From: Tritrichomonas musculus
Taxonomy: Eukaryota; Parabasalia; Tritrichomonadida; Tritrichomonadidae
Direction: 5' to 3'
Assembly (NCBI GenBank): GCA_039105265.1
Contig: JAPFFF010000006.1
Span: forward strand, 4,030,001-4,094,000
DNA length: 64,000 nucleotides
This document shows positions 29,286 through 38,587 of the stretch, one piece after another (position 1 is the first letter of the stretch; each line of letters starts with the position of its first letter). The notes under the pieces were generated by a model. That model saw only the letters and a list, made by a program, of their open reading frames with translations. It did no database searches and was not told the origin of the DNA. Both the position numbers and the translations under genes were made by a program.

Positions 29286-29503
29286 AAGAACGGTTTTGTT
29301 TTACTTGTCTAACTTTCTTCTTTTTTTAATATGGGTATTAGATTTAAAAATTTTTTTTTTCAATTTAATGGTAATTTTTAAAATATTTGTTAATCAATGA
29401 TATTACAATATAGATTTAGTATCAGAAGACTTTTGGGTATCTTTTTTTTGAATTTCTTTCAATAATTTGGCATTCAAAATTGGTATTTTTAATTCAAATT
29501 ATC

Positions 29504-30379
29504 ATGCAACCTCCATTTCAAATGCCATGGAATCAATGTGGGAATCAGAATGTTTTTATAAACGGAAGTGTTAATAATTTTTCTTGTACTGGTCAAAGCA
29601 TGCCTCAGCCGTATTTTGGCAATTTCAATCAACATAATTCTGGCAATTTTATTGATCAAAATGCATTTAACTTCTTTCAATGTATGAATAGCTCTCAGGT
29701 ATCAAAGTCTGGTTATAATAATGTGTATATCCGTGGAAATGTTAACAATTATTACGTGCCCCCCTTTGGACCTTCAAATACCTCTCAAAATAGTGGCAGC
29801 TACCAATTTCAAAATAACTTTTATGATCAATCTCAAAATTTCCAATTTCATTCATCACCACAACAAAATTATAATAATAATCATAATCAGTTTTACAATC
29901 AATATGATCAATCTCAGCAATATAATCAACAATACATGCAAACACAACAGCATTGTTCAAATATAGAGAATCAGAAATTAAGTAAATCTCATCAAGACTA
30001 TCAAAATCATTCATATCATCCATTTGGAACCGCAAGTAATGAAAATTTATATCCACAGCAGCAAAATTATCAAAATATTAATCAACCTGTAAATTCTGAT
30101 GAACCTAATATTAATTTGCAAGTAAGAGTTCTTTCAGAATCTGAACCAGTAAGAGAAAATGATCAATCTCAGAACAGCATTCAAAATCAAGATAATCAAT
30201 CTACTCGACGTTTTGATGTCTCTTTTGATTTTGATTCTTCTCAAAATCAAGTTTTAAGTTTTATTGAATCTCGTCGAGCAAATTCCGCTGATTCTGTAAA
30301 TAATTTTGAGGATTCTAATTATATAAATAACGAACATAATTTTGAAGATGATGTACCAACGCATCAAACAGTAGAATAA
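29504..30379 (+). CDS. Asn/Gln-rich low-complexity protein
   Basis: The product is 291 aa from ATG 29504; a TTG eight codons upstream is ignored. About half the residues are N, Q, S, Y or F. Near residues 1-90 two similar motifs occur, NVFINGSVNNFSC and NVYIRGNVNNYYV, about 60 residues apart. This is an internal repeat of short beta-like segments. The C-terminal 80 residues are more acidic (SFDFDSSQNQVLSFIESRR). No membrane segment is seen. Prion-like N/Q-rich regions of this kind are common in RNA-granule or transcription-associated proteins, but nothing here identifies a function. Confidence 0.65.
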   Translation: MQPPFQMPWNQCGNQNVFINGSVNNFSCTGQSMPQPYFGNFNQHNSGNFIDQNAFNFFQCMNSSQVSKSGYNNVYIRGNVNNYYVPPFGPSNTSQNSGSYQFQNNFYDQSQNFQFHSSPQQNYNNNHNQFYNQYDQSQQYNQQYMQTQQHCSNIENQKLSKSHQDYQNHSYHPFGTASNENLYPQQQNYQNINQPVNSDEPNINLQVRVLSESEPVRENDQSQNSIQNQDNQSTRRFDVSFDFDSSQNQVLSFIESRRANSADSVNNFEDSNYINNEHNFEDDVPTHQTVE

Positions 30380-30704
30380 TAGCAAATATCGCAGGTATAA
30401 CCGCTTCTTAAAATTGCTGTTATAATTGATTGCTATTTATATTTTATTTGTTTCATTAATTTTTTTTGAATGTTTTTATTAGAAAGCATTGCATTAAAAA
30501 GAATGAAAATTCATATTATTGCCAGGAACCAATTAGTGGTCAACATTTTGGTTTTTTATGCATTTTAGTATTTCGATTATATTTTTTATTTAATGTTTTA
30601 TTACATTACTAATGTATTCTAAAGAAAATCCTTAAATAAAAATTTTATTCAAATAAACTTTTTGAAAACTACAAAATCCGTTGGATTTTATTAGAAATTT
30701 TAAA
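30380..30704 (+). promoter_or_regulatory. Upstream region with AACTTTTTGA motif
   Basis: AAATAAACTTTTTGAA with core at 30656-30665 lies 40 bp before the ATG of the HEAT/TOG-like gene. It is identical over 16 bases to the motif at 22313-22328. Its closeness to the start makes it the best candidate in the window for a core-promoter element of this class. Confidence 0.4.
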
Positions 30705-32318
30705 ATGCCATTGGCTTTCGGGCTTATTAATGAAGACAAGCTCAATTTACCATATGAAGAATTAATTAATGAAATTGAAAACGCAGTTGCAATGTTTTCG
30801 TATTCACCATCAAAGCCGCCAGATTTTCTTGGTTTTTTCCAATATTTAACAACCTATTTTCAAGATTGCGAAGAACCTGCGATACTTGAAAAATTAACAG
30901 AATCCCTATCGTCTATTGCAGGTTACAAACTTGGGCTTCGGGTTGCTGAAGTCTTTCTTTTAGCACAAAATATAATTTTAAAACTTCTTGCAAATCCAAA
31001 TATTAATAGTATGAAAATAGCTGTTGATTATGCACGAAAAGTTTCTCGTGTAATTGGTCCTAGAATTGTTTTAAAAAAGTTTATAATTCCTAATGTTAAC
31101 AATATTCCTTGCCAACGCGGTCTTACGATAATGGCAACACTAGCTATCACAGATCATCCAAAATTTTCTTTTGTTGAAGAAGACTTTGATATGAGTTGGG
31201 TTGGACCTCTCTCTGAAGTTGTAGGTGTTGGCCCAAGATTAATCAATGCAATTAAAGCAAAACTTCCCAATTATAAAGGAAATTCAGAATGCAATGACAT
31301 TCTGCAGTTGCAACGTCCGCCATCTGTTCCTGTTAAATTCAATTTCATTAAAGATATTCAAAAAGAAGAAAAAAATGCAGAAAATGAAGATAATTTTAAT
31401 CGCCGGCATGCACCAAGTACAGCTCGCCCTCCCTTACCACCGCGCATTTTATCTAAATCTAAAAATTCAAATGTTAAAAGTGATGGCAGCTCGTCAATCA
31501 TATTTCATATGACAAATCGACAACAACAAATTCGAGAATTTATAGATGAACCATTTAATGAATCTGAGAATACATATAATTATTTACAACAATGTCGAAC
31601 ACTTCTCGCTAGTAAAGACTGGGAACAAAGAAGTGCGGCATACAATCAAGCCAAGCGGATACTCCGCTATTCTACAGATAGCTTTACAGATGACGACATT
31701 CACCAACTTATTACTGTAGCAATTGATGATATAGCTAGTCAACGCGCAGCTCTAGCTCTTTCATCAATTGGTGCTCTCAATGAAGCCTTTCTTCAAGCTC
31801 CGGCATCTATGTCTATTGAATTGGGCCGTGTACTTCCAGTATTAATTAAATTGCATCAAAAAAATGGACAATACTTTGAAAATGCATTAAGTAACTGCTT
31901 CCAAGCTATTATTGAAAATATTTCTCCGAAACGGTTTTTAACTATATTAATACCTAATTGTGAAACAAAAAGTTCAAAAGTACAGATAGCAATTTCAAAA
32001 TATATAAGAGCCTCATTAGAAAAAGTTGCTAAGAGGCAACTTCAGCAAACTCCCCAAAAATCGTTTATGAGAAATAATATGCAATCTAATTCTTCGCTTT
32101 CTTTATCTCAAGATAAGTTTTTCACAAAGAAATCAAATGAAGTAAAAAATTTAATTATTGTTATTAATAACTTGCTCAAAGCTCCAGCTGCAGACACAAG
32201 AGAAGCAGCCAAAGATTGCGTGAAACTCCTTTATGAAATTTATGATGATTCACTCTATCAAATTGTTGACTCGTCTCTTCAGCCAAGAGAAGTTGCTGAA
32301 TTTCAAAAATACGTGTAA
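30705..32318 (+). CDS. HEAT/TOG-like helical repeat protein
   Basis: The product is 537 aa from ATG 30705; an in-frame TTG eight codons earlier is rejected. Residues 1-180 are an all-helical solenoid. Residues 200-290 are a Pro/Ser/Lys-rich linker (HAPSTARPPLPPRILSKSKN). Residues 300-530 form a second solenoid beginning CRTLLASKDWEQRSAAYNQA. That opening resembles the first HEAT helix of TOG domains in CLASP and TOGARAM (x-x-DWExR). Two helical arrays joined by a basic Ser/Pro linker fit a microtubule-associated TOG protein, perhaps acting on the flagellar or pelta-axostyle cytoskeleton. The lack of a confident second TOG signature keeps this tentative. Confidence 0.6.
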   Translation: MPLAFGLINEDKLNLPYEELINEIENAVAMFSYSPSKPPDFLGFFQYLTTYFQDCEEPAILEKLTESLSSIAGYKLGLRVAEVFLLAQNIILKLLANPNINSMKIAVDYARKVSRVIGPRIVLKKFIIPNVNNIPCQRGLTIMATLAITDHPKFSFVEEDFDMSWVGPLSEVVGVGPRLINAIKAKLPNYKGNSECNDILQLQRPPSVPVKFNFIKDIQKEEKNAENEDNFNRRHAPSTARPPLPPRILSKSKNSNVKSDGSSSIIFHMTNRQQQIREFIDEPFNESENTYNYLQQCRTLLASKDWEQRSAAYNQAKRILRYSTDSFTDDDIHQLITVAIDDIASQRAALALSSIGALNEAFLQAPASMSIELGRVLPVLIKLHQKNGQYFENALSNCFQAIIENISPKRFLTILIPNCETKSSKVQIAISKYIRASLEKVAKRQLQQTPQKSFMRNNMQSNSSLSLSQDKFFTKKSNEVKNLIIVINNLLKAPAADTREAAKDCVKLLYEIYDDSLYQIVDSSLQPREVAEFQKYV

Positions 32319-32613
32319 GAATTTAAATATTAAAAAAAAAAAAAATTTGCGGATGAAATTACATATTCATATTTATTTATTTATTTATATATGCATACAG
32401 TAAAATTTTTATGTTATTTTAATTATATTTATAGATATTAATATCTATATTAATATCCGTAAATTCTCAATTGAGATTTGAAAGTAGATCAACAATTTAT
32501 TTTGAATAATAATTTACAAATTTTGTTTTGCCATTATTGATTGAATTTTTGTAAAACTAATGCTATGGCTTTTCTATTTAAATACATATATGTTAATATA
32601 CAAACAATTGATT

Positions 32614-33399
32614 TTATACTGCACCATCTTTTGTTATGTATTGATATTTAGATGTTCCTAACATTAAATGCCATGTGTATTCAGTAAGTCTTCCACAAAA
32701 TAAAGAGTATTTTTTTTCTGGGTGCCTTCGAGAAAAACTTTGGAGACGTTCTATATAAGTTAAGTATTCATCTCTTGGTCTTGATCTAAAAAGAGATGAA
32801 TCAACGAAAAATGTACCACAGCATGGAAAGGTTGTTGAATTTATATTGTAATATTCCATCATTGTTGTATTATGATAAATTTCTTTAAAAAGAGATCTAT
32901 ATGGTCCTGATTTCCATTTAACTTTAGTTCCCCATATTTTTACATATAAAGGACCATATAAATCTTTCTGAAATTCAGGAGAGATAATTCTGTCTTTTAC
33001 CACTCGAAAAATACTCTTGTTATAATGAAATGAAAATTCATGAGCATGAACAAAAAAGAATTTTCGATGCTCATCGTAATAATGATCATAAAAAAATTGA
33101 AGATAAGGAACTGCTTCAAAACAATAATCATCACCTTTGCTTTTACATGTTAAACGATATGTAGGTAATCCGAATTTAGTTGCATTGAATGGCTTTTTTT
33201 CAAAGCATGACATATAAACGACAGCGATGTTAAAAGATGAGTATATTGAAATAAAAGGTTTAGTCCTTTGTGTGAATATATCGAGTGAAATCAATTTATT
33301 TGTAAATATATATGATATTATTGATAAAAGTGTGTGTAAATAAATCATTTTGAATACATATCCGTAGATTTGATGATTTTCAAAATTGAGATAGAGCAT
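32614..33399 (-). CDS. DUF3431 family protein with signal anchor
   Basis: The product is 261 aa. The first ATG is used, but a second ATG at residue 18 begins the hydrophobic segment MIYLHTLLSIISYIF and may be the real start. Downstream motifs fit DUF3431, a family found mainly in fungi and algae: FFVHAHEFSFHYNKSI (about 115-130), CCGTFFVDSSLFRSRPRDEY (about 193-212) and a closing GRLTEYTWHLMLGTSK (about 236-251). The aspartate-free VHxHxFS...H core and EYTWHL end are the family signature as I recall it. The family is thought to be glycosyltransferase-like and secretory. Conserved cysteines (CC, C in SLFCG) suggest a lumenal position. Confidence 0.7.
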   Translation of the reverse strand: MLYLNFENHQIYGYVFKMIYLHTLLSIISYIFTNKLISLDIFTQRTKPFISIYSSFNIAVVYMSCFEKKPFNATKFGLPTYRLTCKSKGDDYCFEAVPYLQFFYDHYYDEHRKFFFVHAHEFSFHYNKSIFRVVKDRIISPEFQKDLYGPLYVKIWGTKVKWKSGPYRSLFKEIYHNTTMMEYYNINSTTFPCCGTFFVDSSLFRSRPRDEYLTYIERLQSFSRRHPEKKYSLFCGRLTEYTWHLMLGTSKYQYITKDGAV

Positions 33400-33896
33400 T
33401 GAAAATAAATTGAATAATTCTTTTTATATATACTATCATTTTTTATGATCAAAAATAGTTTTACATATTGAATTATATGAGAAAATAAAAGAATATATTT
33501 AATAGTCAAGATGGACCCTATGACTCAAAAAGTTATTTGCTTACACATTCAAAAGTATGTAATTATTTTTTTTAGATTTATTTCATTATGTTTTTAAAAA
33601 CTTATTTTAATTGTATTAAATTATTCTTAAAAATATTTAATTATATATAAAAATAAGTAATATTTAAATATACTATTTTATAAAATGAAGTAATCTTTAA
33701 ATGATTGATCATCTCCACAAATTCTCTTTTTGAAATTAATAATCTTCATCTTTTCACATAAATCTACCTGATTTCGATAAAACAAAATGAAATTAAATAT
33801 AAATATCTTTAATTATAAATAAATAAATAATATAAAAGACGCCATTTGAATGAAATTAATTATCGAATGATAAAATACCAAATAAAGCCATCATAG

Positions 33897-33931
<35 letters not shown>

Positions 33932-34041
33932 ATTTAATTAATACAAAAGAATAGAATAAAATATATAATATATAAAAGATAATATATAATAAATATCATA
34001 CAACATTAATAAAATAAAATAAACACATATATATGTAAATC
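33400..34041. other. Intergenic region with orphan exon-like ORF and A29 tract
   Basis: A short plus-strand frame opens at ATG 33511 (MDPMTQKVICLHIQK). It reaches GTATGT at 33555-33560, the trichomonad 5' splice consensus, and ends 15 codons later. No ACTAAC branch site is seen downstream. A29 occupies 33900-33928. The rest is AT-rich and shows nothing. Confidence 0.4.
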
Positions 34042-37000
34042 TCATTCAGATTCCTTTCCTTCAAGTAGCACAGCAATTTCAGACTGTCCATTTAAGATGC
34101 TCAACGACAATCCCTGAGGTGAAAACAAAGTCCTTGAAATATGGTCAAATGTTTGACCTCCGCCGAACCAACCTTGGAAACTATTGAAAGGAGTGATTTT
34201 CTGGTTCATCAAATCGACGAGCGAGAGTCCGTTTGAGTGCCCGATTGCGCCGCACAGCATGTCTGTGCTCACGTCGAATGAAGCGACGTCTATCGGCGGC
34301 ACTGAGAGCATTCTAGACGACCTTCTTGTGCCTTCAATGTTCTTCAGGTCGAAGAACTCAACGGCTCCGCCTTCGAGGAGCACTGCGAACGACGGGTCAG
34401 TAGGGTCCACCACCCTAAAGTCAAACGGCCGATTTGAGAGGTTTACGGAGATGACTGTTTCTTTTATCCTCACGTCCACCAAATTGAATACTCTATCGTC
34501 GGTACAAACCGCTACGATAGAGGTACCTTGGTTGACGCAGTGAAATGAACATATCGTCTTCCCCTCGAATGTAACGTCCGGCTTCTCAATTTCAGAGCGA
34601 AGGTCAAATAAGGTCAAATTACTTGAATAATGAGGCTCGTACGAGAAGAGACGCCCGTAAACAGTGTCAACGTCAAAAAAGTGACACGGGTCAGGCCGAG
34701 TTGAATGAAGCTGAAACGCAGAGAGAAGCTTGATCGGCTCCTTGTATGCGAACGAATGACAAAGGCAGCTTCCACGAGTAGTTGACGCAAAAAGAAGCGG
34801 ATAGGAAGAGTTCTCAACGTACTTCATGCAAACGAGCTCATTTTCACTGATTTTGTGAGACTGTGTCACTTTTCCATCGTTCCAGTTCTTGATGTTAATG
34901 ACGCCTTCCTTGTCGCCGAAGAGAAGCTGCTTCGGCGGAAGATAAACAAAGTTGGATGTAACCGCCGTGTTGTGTGTATAAATTGGCCCTATTTTCAGCA
35001 TGTTCTGAATTTTTCTGAACTTCCCTTGCGACAGAAAAGATGACTGGCCACCGCCGACTCCGCCGATGTTGTAGTATGCTGGCGGCGCCACTTTCGGCCT
35101 CGTCGTGCACGCAAAACTAGACATTGGTCGATCAATTGACCTTGATTTACGGTTAAAGGTCAATATATGGCCAATTGGCTGCAAAATGAGTGAGCAGAAG
35201 GAGTCGAGCAAGTTCGACGGCTTTGCTATTTTACCTGTGTCGCCATTCGTGATCGAGCTGATGATGCTTGCCGCTGTCTCGGCGACCACTGGGTGCGCGT
35301 CGCAGCTGAGCTCGATGAGGGAGTCGTGCGCCAAGATGTCGAGAGCGGTTTCGCTATCGTTTTCACTATCGTTATCGTTATCGTTCTCATTAGCTGCTGC
35401 GGTTGAGTTAACCGCTAGAAACTTTTCAGGGAACTTTTGATAGTAGTACGATAGGGCCGATAGAACTTGGCACCTTATCAAAAAGCAGGGCTGTGACCGA
35501 TTTGACAGTATAAAGGTCAATATTTCACCTTGGTAAGGAGCCCTGTAGTCGACAATGAACTGCGTGAGGCAGTACACAAGCGCAACGCGTATGTCAGTGC
35601 TCGTTTCTTCAGAAAGTGACGTCACTTCTTTGAAAAGTGAAGTGAGGAGTCTATCGTCCTTGATGCCCTTCACAGCAATGGAAATGAGAAGCAGCGACCA
35701 GATGCGCGCATCAACGCTCTTGTCCTTCAGCAGGGGAACGACAAAGCTCGTCCAGGGAGAGGCGACAAACGCACTGAGGATCTTCGGCGAGTTTCGCACA
35801 AAGAGGACTGTCAGAATGAGAGGCAGCGTCGCAGACTCGTTCGAGGGAAGCTGCCTATCGGCTGCAGTTGTGAGCGCCTGCGCCTGCAATTGCTGCTGTT
35901 GCTGCTGAGCTTGGATGATCTGTTGTTGCTGTTGCATCTGGAGAAGCTGCTGCTGGTAGAGCTGCTGCATTTGTTGCTGCGAGAGCTGCTGCATTTGTTG
36001 CTGCGAGAGCTGCTGCATTTGTTGCTGTGAGAGCTGCTGCATTTGTTGCTGTGAGAGCTGCTGCATTTGTTGCTGCGAGAGCTGCTGCATTTGTTGCTGT
36101 GAGAGCTGCTGCATTTGTTGCTGTGAGAGCTGCTGTTGCATCATTTGCTGCTGGTGGTGAAGCTGCTCCATCATTGCTTGTTGTTGCTGAGGCTGCTGCT
36201 GTGCAATCTGTGGCTGGTTGCTGGGCTGAGAATTCTGCTGCTGCTGAAGCAACTGCTGCTTCATCATCTGCTGCTGCAATAGCAGCTGTTGTTGCTGTTG
36301 CTGCGAGAGCTGCTGCATTTGTTGCTGTGAGAGCTGCTGCATTTGTTGCTGTGAGAGCTGCTGCATTTGTTGCTGTGAGAGCTGCTGCATTTGTTGCTGC
36401 GAGAGCTGCTGCATTTGTTGCTGTGAGAGCTGCTGCATTTGTTGCTGTGAGAGCTGCTGTTGCATCATTTGCTGCTGGTGGTGAAGCTGCTCCATCATTG
36501 CTTGTTGTTGCTGAGGCTGCTGCTGTGCAATCTGTGGCTGGTTGCTGGGCTGAGAATTCTGCTGCTGCTGAAGCAACTGCTGCTTCATCATCTGCTGCTG
36601 CAATAGCAGCTGTTGTTGCTGTTGCTGAGAGATCTGCTGCTGTGGGACTTGCTGCTTCATTGCCTGCTGTTGCTGTGTCTGTTGCTGCTGTTGAATAGGA
36701 ACCTGCTGTGACTGCTGCTGAAGCATCTGCTGCTTCATCATTAGTTGCTGCTGCATCAAGATTTGCTGTTGCTTTGTTGTCGGCTGCTGTTGCTGTTGCA
36801 TCTGCTGTATCATCTGTTGTTGCATCTGCTGCTGCATCTGTTGCTGTTGCATCTGTTGTTGCATCTGTTGTTGCATCTGCTGCTGCTGCATCTGCTGCTG
36901 TATCATCTGTTGTTGCATCTGCTGCTGCACCCGGATCTTGGCGGCGCCGCCTGGATGCAGCGGGTTGAGCGGGAAGACGATAGATGTGAAAAAGTCGGGT

Positions 37001-38403
37001 GTTCTTTCAAATATCTGTTCTCTTCCGATTGGCTCGTAAGCCAAGATTTTGCAGAGGCAAAAGATCAAGGCTTCTGACGACAAACCGTTACAACCGCCAA
37101 TTCTATCGTTCATCCCTTTCATTGAGAGTAGCAAAGGGAGCAAGGAATGAATGATTGGGAAGTGAAGTGCCGATCTAACCGAGCTTGCATTTCGATCAAG
37201 GAAGACAGCCAATGCTTCGCAAGCACTGTTGATCAATTCAGGAGGACTTTGCATGGTGATCATTGATGATATATATGATACTTGTGGCAAAAAGTCGGAG
37301 TCTTTGGGACTAACTTCGACTGCTGTCTTTAATGATGTAACTACTTGCTCTAAATAACGGGTAAACGATACAGATTGCGGAAGAAGAGGTTGTTGAAGTC
37401 GAAATAATTCTGCATCAAGTCTAAGATCAAAAGTATGCCATAAATGGTGATTGGAAAGAGACTGAGGAAAAGATGGAAAAGATACTGGGGTTACATTGAA
37501 AAAGGTGAATAAATGACATGCAAATACAAAATTCACAGAAAGTTGAGCAATAACATGGTCTGTACGGAAAAGGCGAATAAATGTGGCTCTGTCCATTGTT
37601 TCAAAAGCCATTGCTTCAACTGTATGGCGCATAACTGCTTGGACATTATTGAAGATATCGCTAATGGGACAATCATTGTCATCTTCTTCAAGAAAGAATG
37701 GTGTAAGTGGTTTAAGAGGACCGTTTTTAAAGCAGTAATAATGTCGGCTATGCCAGAGTAATGCCATGCGAGCTGGTGTTGTCATGCATGATGTAAAAAG
37801 ATCAATTGGTAGTTCTGATGAGCGTGGAAGAATTTGGTTTGAATCACAAGCAAAAAAAGCGTAACTGTCAATGTTTGGATTTGATTTAAAAAGATCGAGA
37901 AGCTGCCCGCATCTATCGTATTCAAAAATAAACGCTGTGCATTGTACTGATTTTGGATCTGTAAAAAGGGATTGGATTGATTGAATATCGGATTGGGGTG
38001 GAGGCCCATTTGAATAGTAATGAACCATAACTCGTTGTAATGGTGGGCGCGATTGTGCTTTAATGAAAAATTGTGATAGCCACGCTGATGGTGGATTAAT
38101 TCGTGGATGAATTCGCATTCGTGGAAATAATTGTGAATATTGTGAATTAACTGCATTTAGAATTTCGGTATGATTATCAGAAGAATCATCAGTAATATTT
38201 TGCCAAAAGTGAATAGAAGCTTCGCAATTGCCATGTTGTTGAGGAATAACAATTTGAGGAATATGAATTGCAATTAAACAATTAGTCGTTGTTGTTGGAT
38301 GAGGAAAATCGATTTTTGGAGGAGGATAATTCGGAATATCTCCAAATACTCTTGCTGAAATATGAAGCCAATCTTGAAAAATTGGAGATACTGCAGCATT
38401 CAT
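34042..38403 (-). CDS. RPTOR: Raptor, TORC1 scaffold subunit, with a large poly-Gln insertion
   Basis: The product is 1453 aa from ATG 38403. The N-terminal caspase-like RNC domain (about 40-360) has VMVHYYSNGPPP, the degenerate form of Raptor's VLFHYNGHGVP. It also has ELPIDLFTSCMTTPARMALL, close to the family's ELPADVFTSCLTTPIKMAL, and NVTPVSFPSFPQSLSNHHLW, matching NCTPVSHPMLPPTHQHHMW. HEAT repeats follow, split by about 350 residues of Gln-rich repeats (about 490-845). They resume at LPLILTVLFVRNSPKILSAF and end near 1080. A C-terminal WD40-like propeller occupies about 1110-1453. Raptor recruits substrates to TOR kinase, so TORC1 signalling is present. GC content over 34.1-37.1 kb is clearly higher than around it. 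The insertion makes it longer than the human protein (about 1335 aa). Confidence 0.93.
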   Translation of the reverse strand: MNAAVSPIFQDWLHISARVFGDIPNYPPPKIDFPHPTTTTNCLIAIHIPQIVIPQQHGNCEASIHFWQNITDDSSDNHTEILNAVNSQYSQLFPRMRIHPRINPPSAWLSQFFIKAQSRPPLQRVMVHYYSNGPPPQSDIQSIQSLFTDPKSVQCTAFIFEYDRCGQLLDLFKSNPNIDSYAFFACDSNQILPRSSELPIDLFTSCMTTPARMALLWHSRHYYCFKNGPLKPLTPFFLEEDDNDCPISDIFNNVQAVMRHTVEAMAFETMDRATFIRLFRTDHVIAQLSVNFVFACHLFTFFNVTPVSFPSFPQSLSNHHLWHTFDLRLDAELFRLQQPLLPQSVSFTRYLEQVVTSLKTAVEVSPKDSDFLPQVSYISSMITMQSPPELINSACEALAVFLDRNASSVRSALHFPIIHSLLPLLLSMKGMNDRIGGCNGLSSEALIFCLCKILAYEPIGREQIFERTPDFFTSIVFPLNPLHPGGAAKIRVQQQMQQQMIQQQMQQQQMQQQMQQQMQQQQMQQQMQQQMIQQMQQQQQPTTKQQQILMQQQLMMKQQMLQQQSQQVPIQQQQQTQQQQAMKQQVPQQQISQQQQQQLLLQQQMMKQQLLQQQQNSQPSNQPQIAQQQPQQQQAMMEQLHHQQQMMQQQLSQQQMQQLSQQQMQQLSQQQMQQLSQQQMQQLSQQQMQQLSQQQMQQLSQQQQQQLLLQQQMMKQQLLQQQQNSQPSNQPQIAQQQPQQQQAMMEQLHHQQQMMQQQLSQQQMQQLSQQQMQQLSQQQMQQLSQQQMQQLSQQQMQQLSQQQMQQLSQQQMQQLYQQQLLQMQQQQQIIQAQQQQQQLQAQALTTAADRQLPSNESATLPLILTVLFVRNSPKILSAFVASPWTSFVVPLLKDKSVDARIWSLLLISIAVKGIKDDRLLTSLFKEVTSLSEETSTDIRVALVYCLTQFIVDYRAPYQGEILTFILSNRSQPCFLIRCQVLSALSYYYQKFPEKFLAVNSTAAANENDNDNDSENDSETALDILAHDSLIELSCDAHPVVAETAASIISSITNGDTGKIAKPSNLLDSFCSLILQPIGHILTFNRKSRSIDRPMSSFACTTRPKVAPPAYYNIGGVGGGQSSFLSQGKFRKIQNMLKIGPIYTHNTAVTSNFVYLPPKQLLFGDKEGVINIKNWNDGKVTQSHKISENELVCMKYVENSSYPLLFASTTRGSCLCHSFAYKEPIKLLSAFQLHSTRPDPCHFFDVDTVYGRLFSYEPHYSSNLTLFDLRSEIEKPDVTFEGKTICSFHCVNQGTSIVAVCTDDRVFNLVDVRIKETVISVNLSNRPFDFRVVDPTDPSFAVLLEGGAVEFFDLKNIEGTRRSSRMLSVPPIDVASFDVSTDMLCGAIGHSNGLSLVDLMNQKITPFNSFQGWFGGGQTFDHISRTLFSPQGLSLSILNGQSEIAVLLEGKESE
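35930..36940 (-). repeat. Poly-Gln coding repeats with a 324-bp tandem duplication
   Basis: Inside the Raptor gene a 24-bp unit (plus-strand GAGAGCTGCTGCATTTGTTG plus CTGY) encodes LSQQQMQQ. It occurs in two arrays, about 35965-36130 and 36301-36454. Each array is followed by the same unique block (starting at 36131 and 36455). The offset is exactly 324 bp, 108 codons, so the duplication keeps frame. Bordering DNA encodes irregular Q/M/L runs. All lengths are multiples of three, consistent with selection for an open protein. Confidence 0.9.
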
Positions 38404-38587
38404 TTCATACAAAAATTTATCATATTGAAAATTTTAATTCAAAATCTTATCTCGTTAACTCTCAAAAAACTTTGTAATTTATTGATTAATGCAAAATTAA
38501 AGCATAAATAATAGTTGTTCTAAAAACATTAAAAGTGAAGAATTGATAATTAATGTTGAAAATATGTGTTTACATATTAAATTTTTT

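Noticed and set aside
33505-33530. AAGATGGACCCTATGACTCAA as a relic end of the element at 54892
   Set aside because: The match needs a gap and several changes, and the same bases are better explained as the start of an exon-like ORF.
36027-36968. Long plus-strand Ala/Val-rich ORFs opposite the Raptor Gln repeats
   Set aside because: They are the mirror image of CAG/CTG-type repeats; the minus strand encodes clear Raptor domains.
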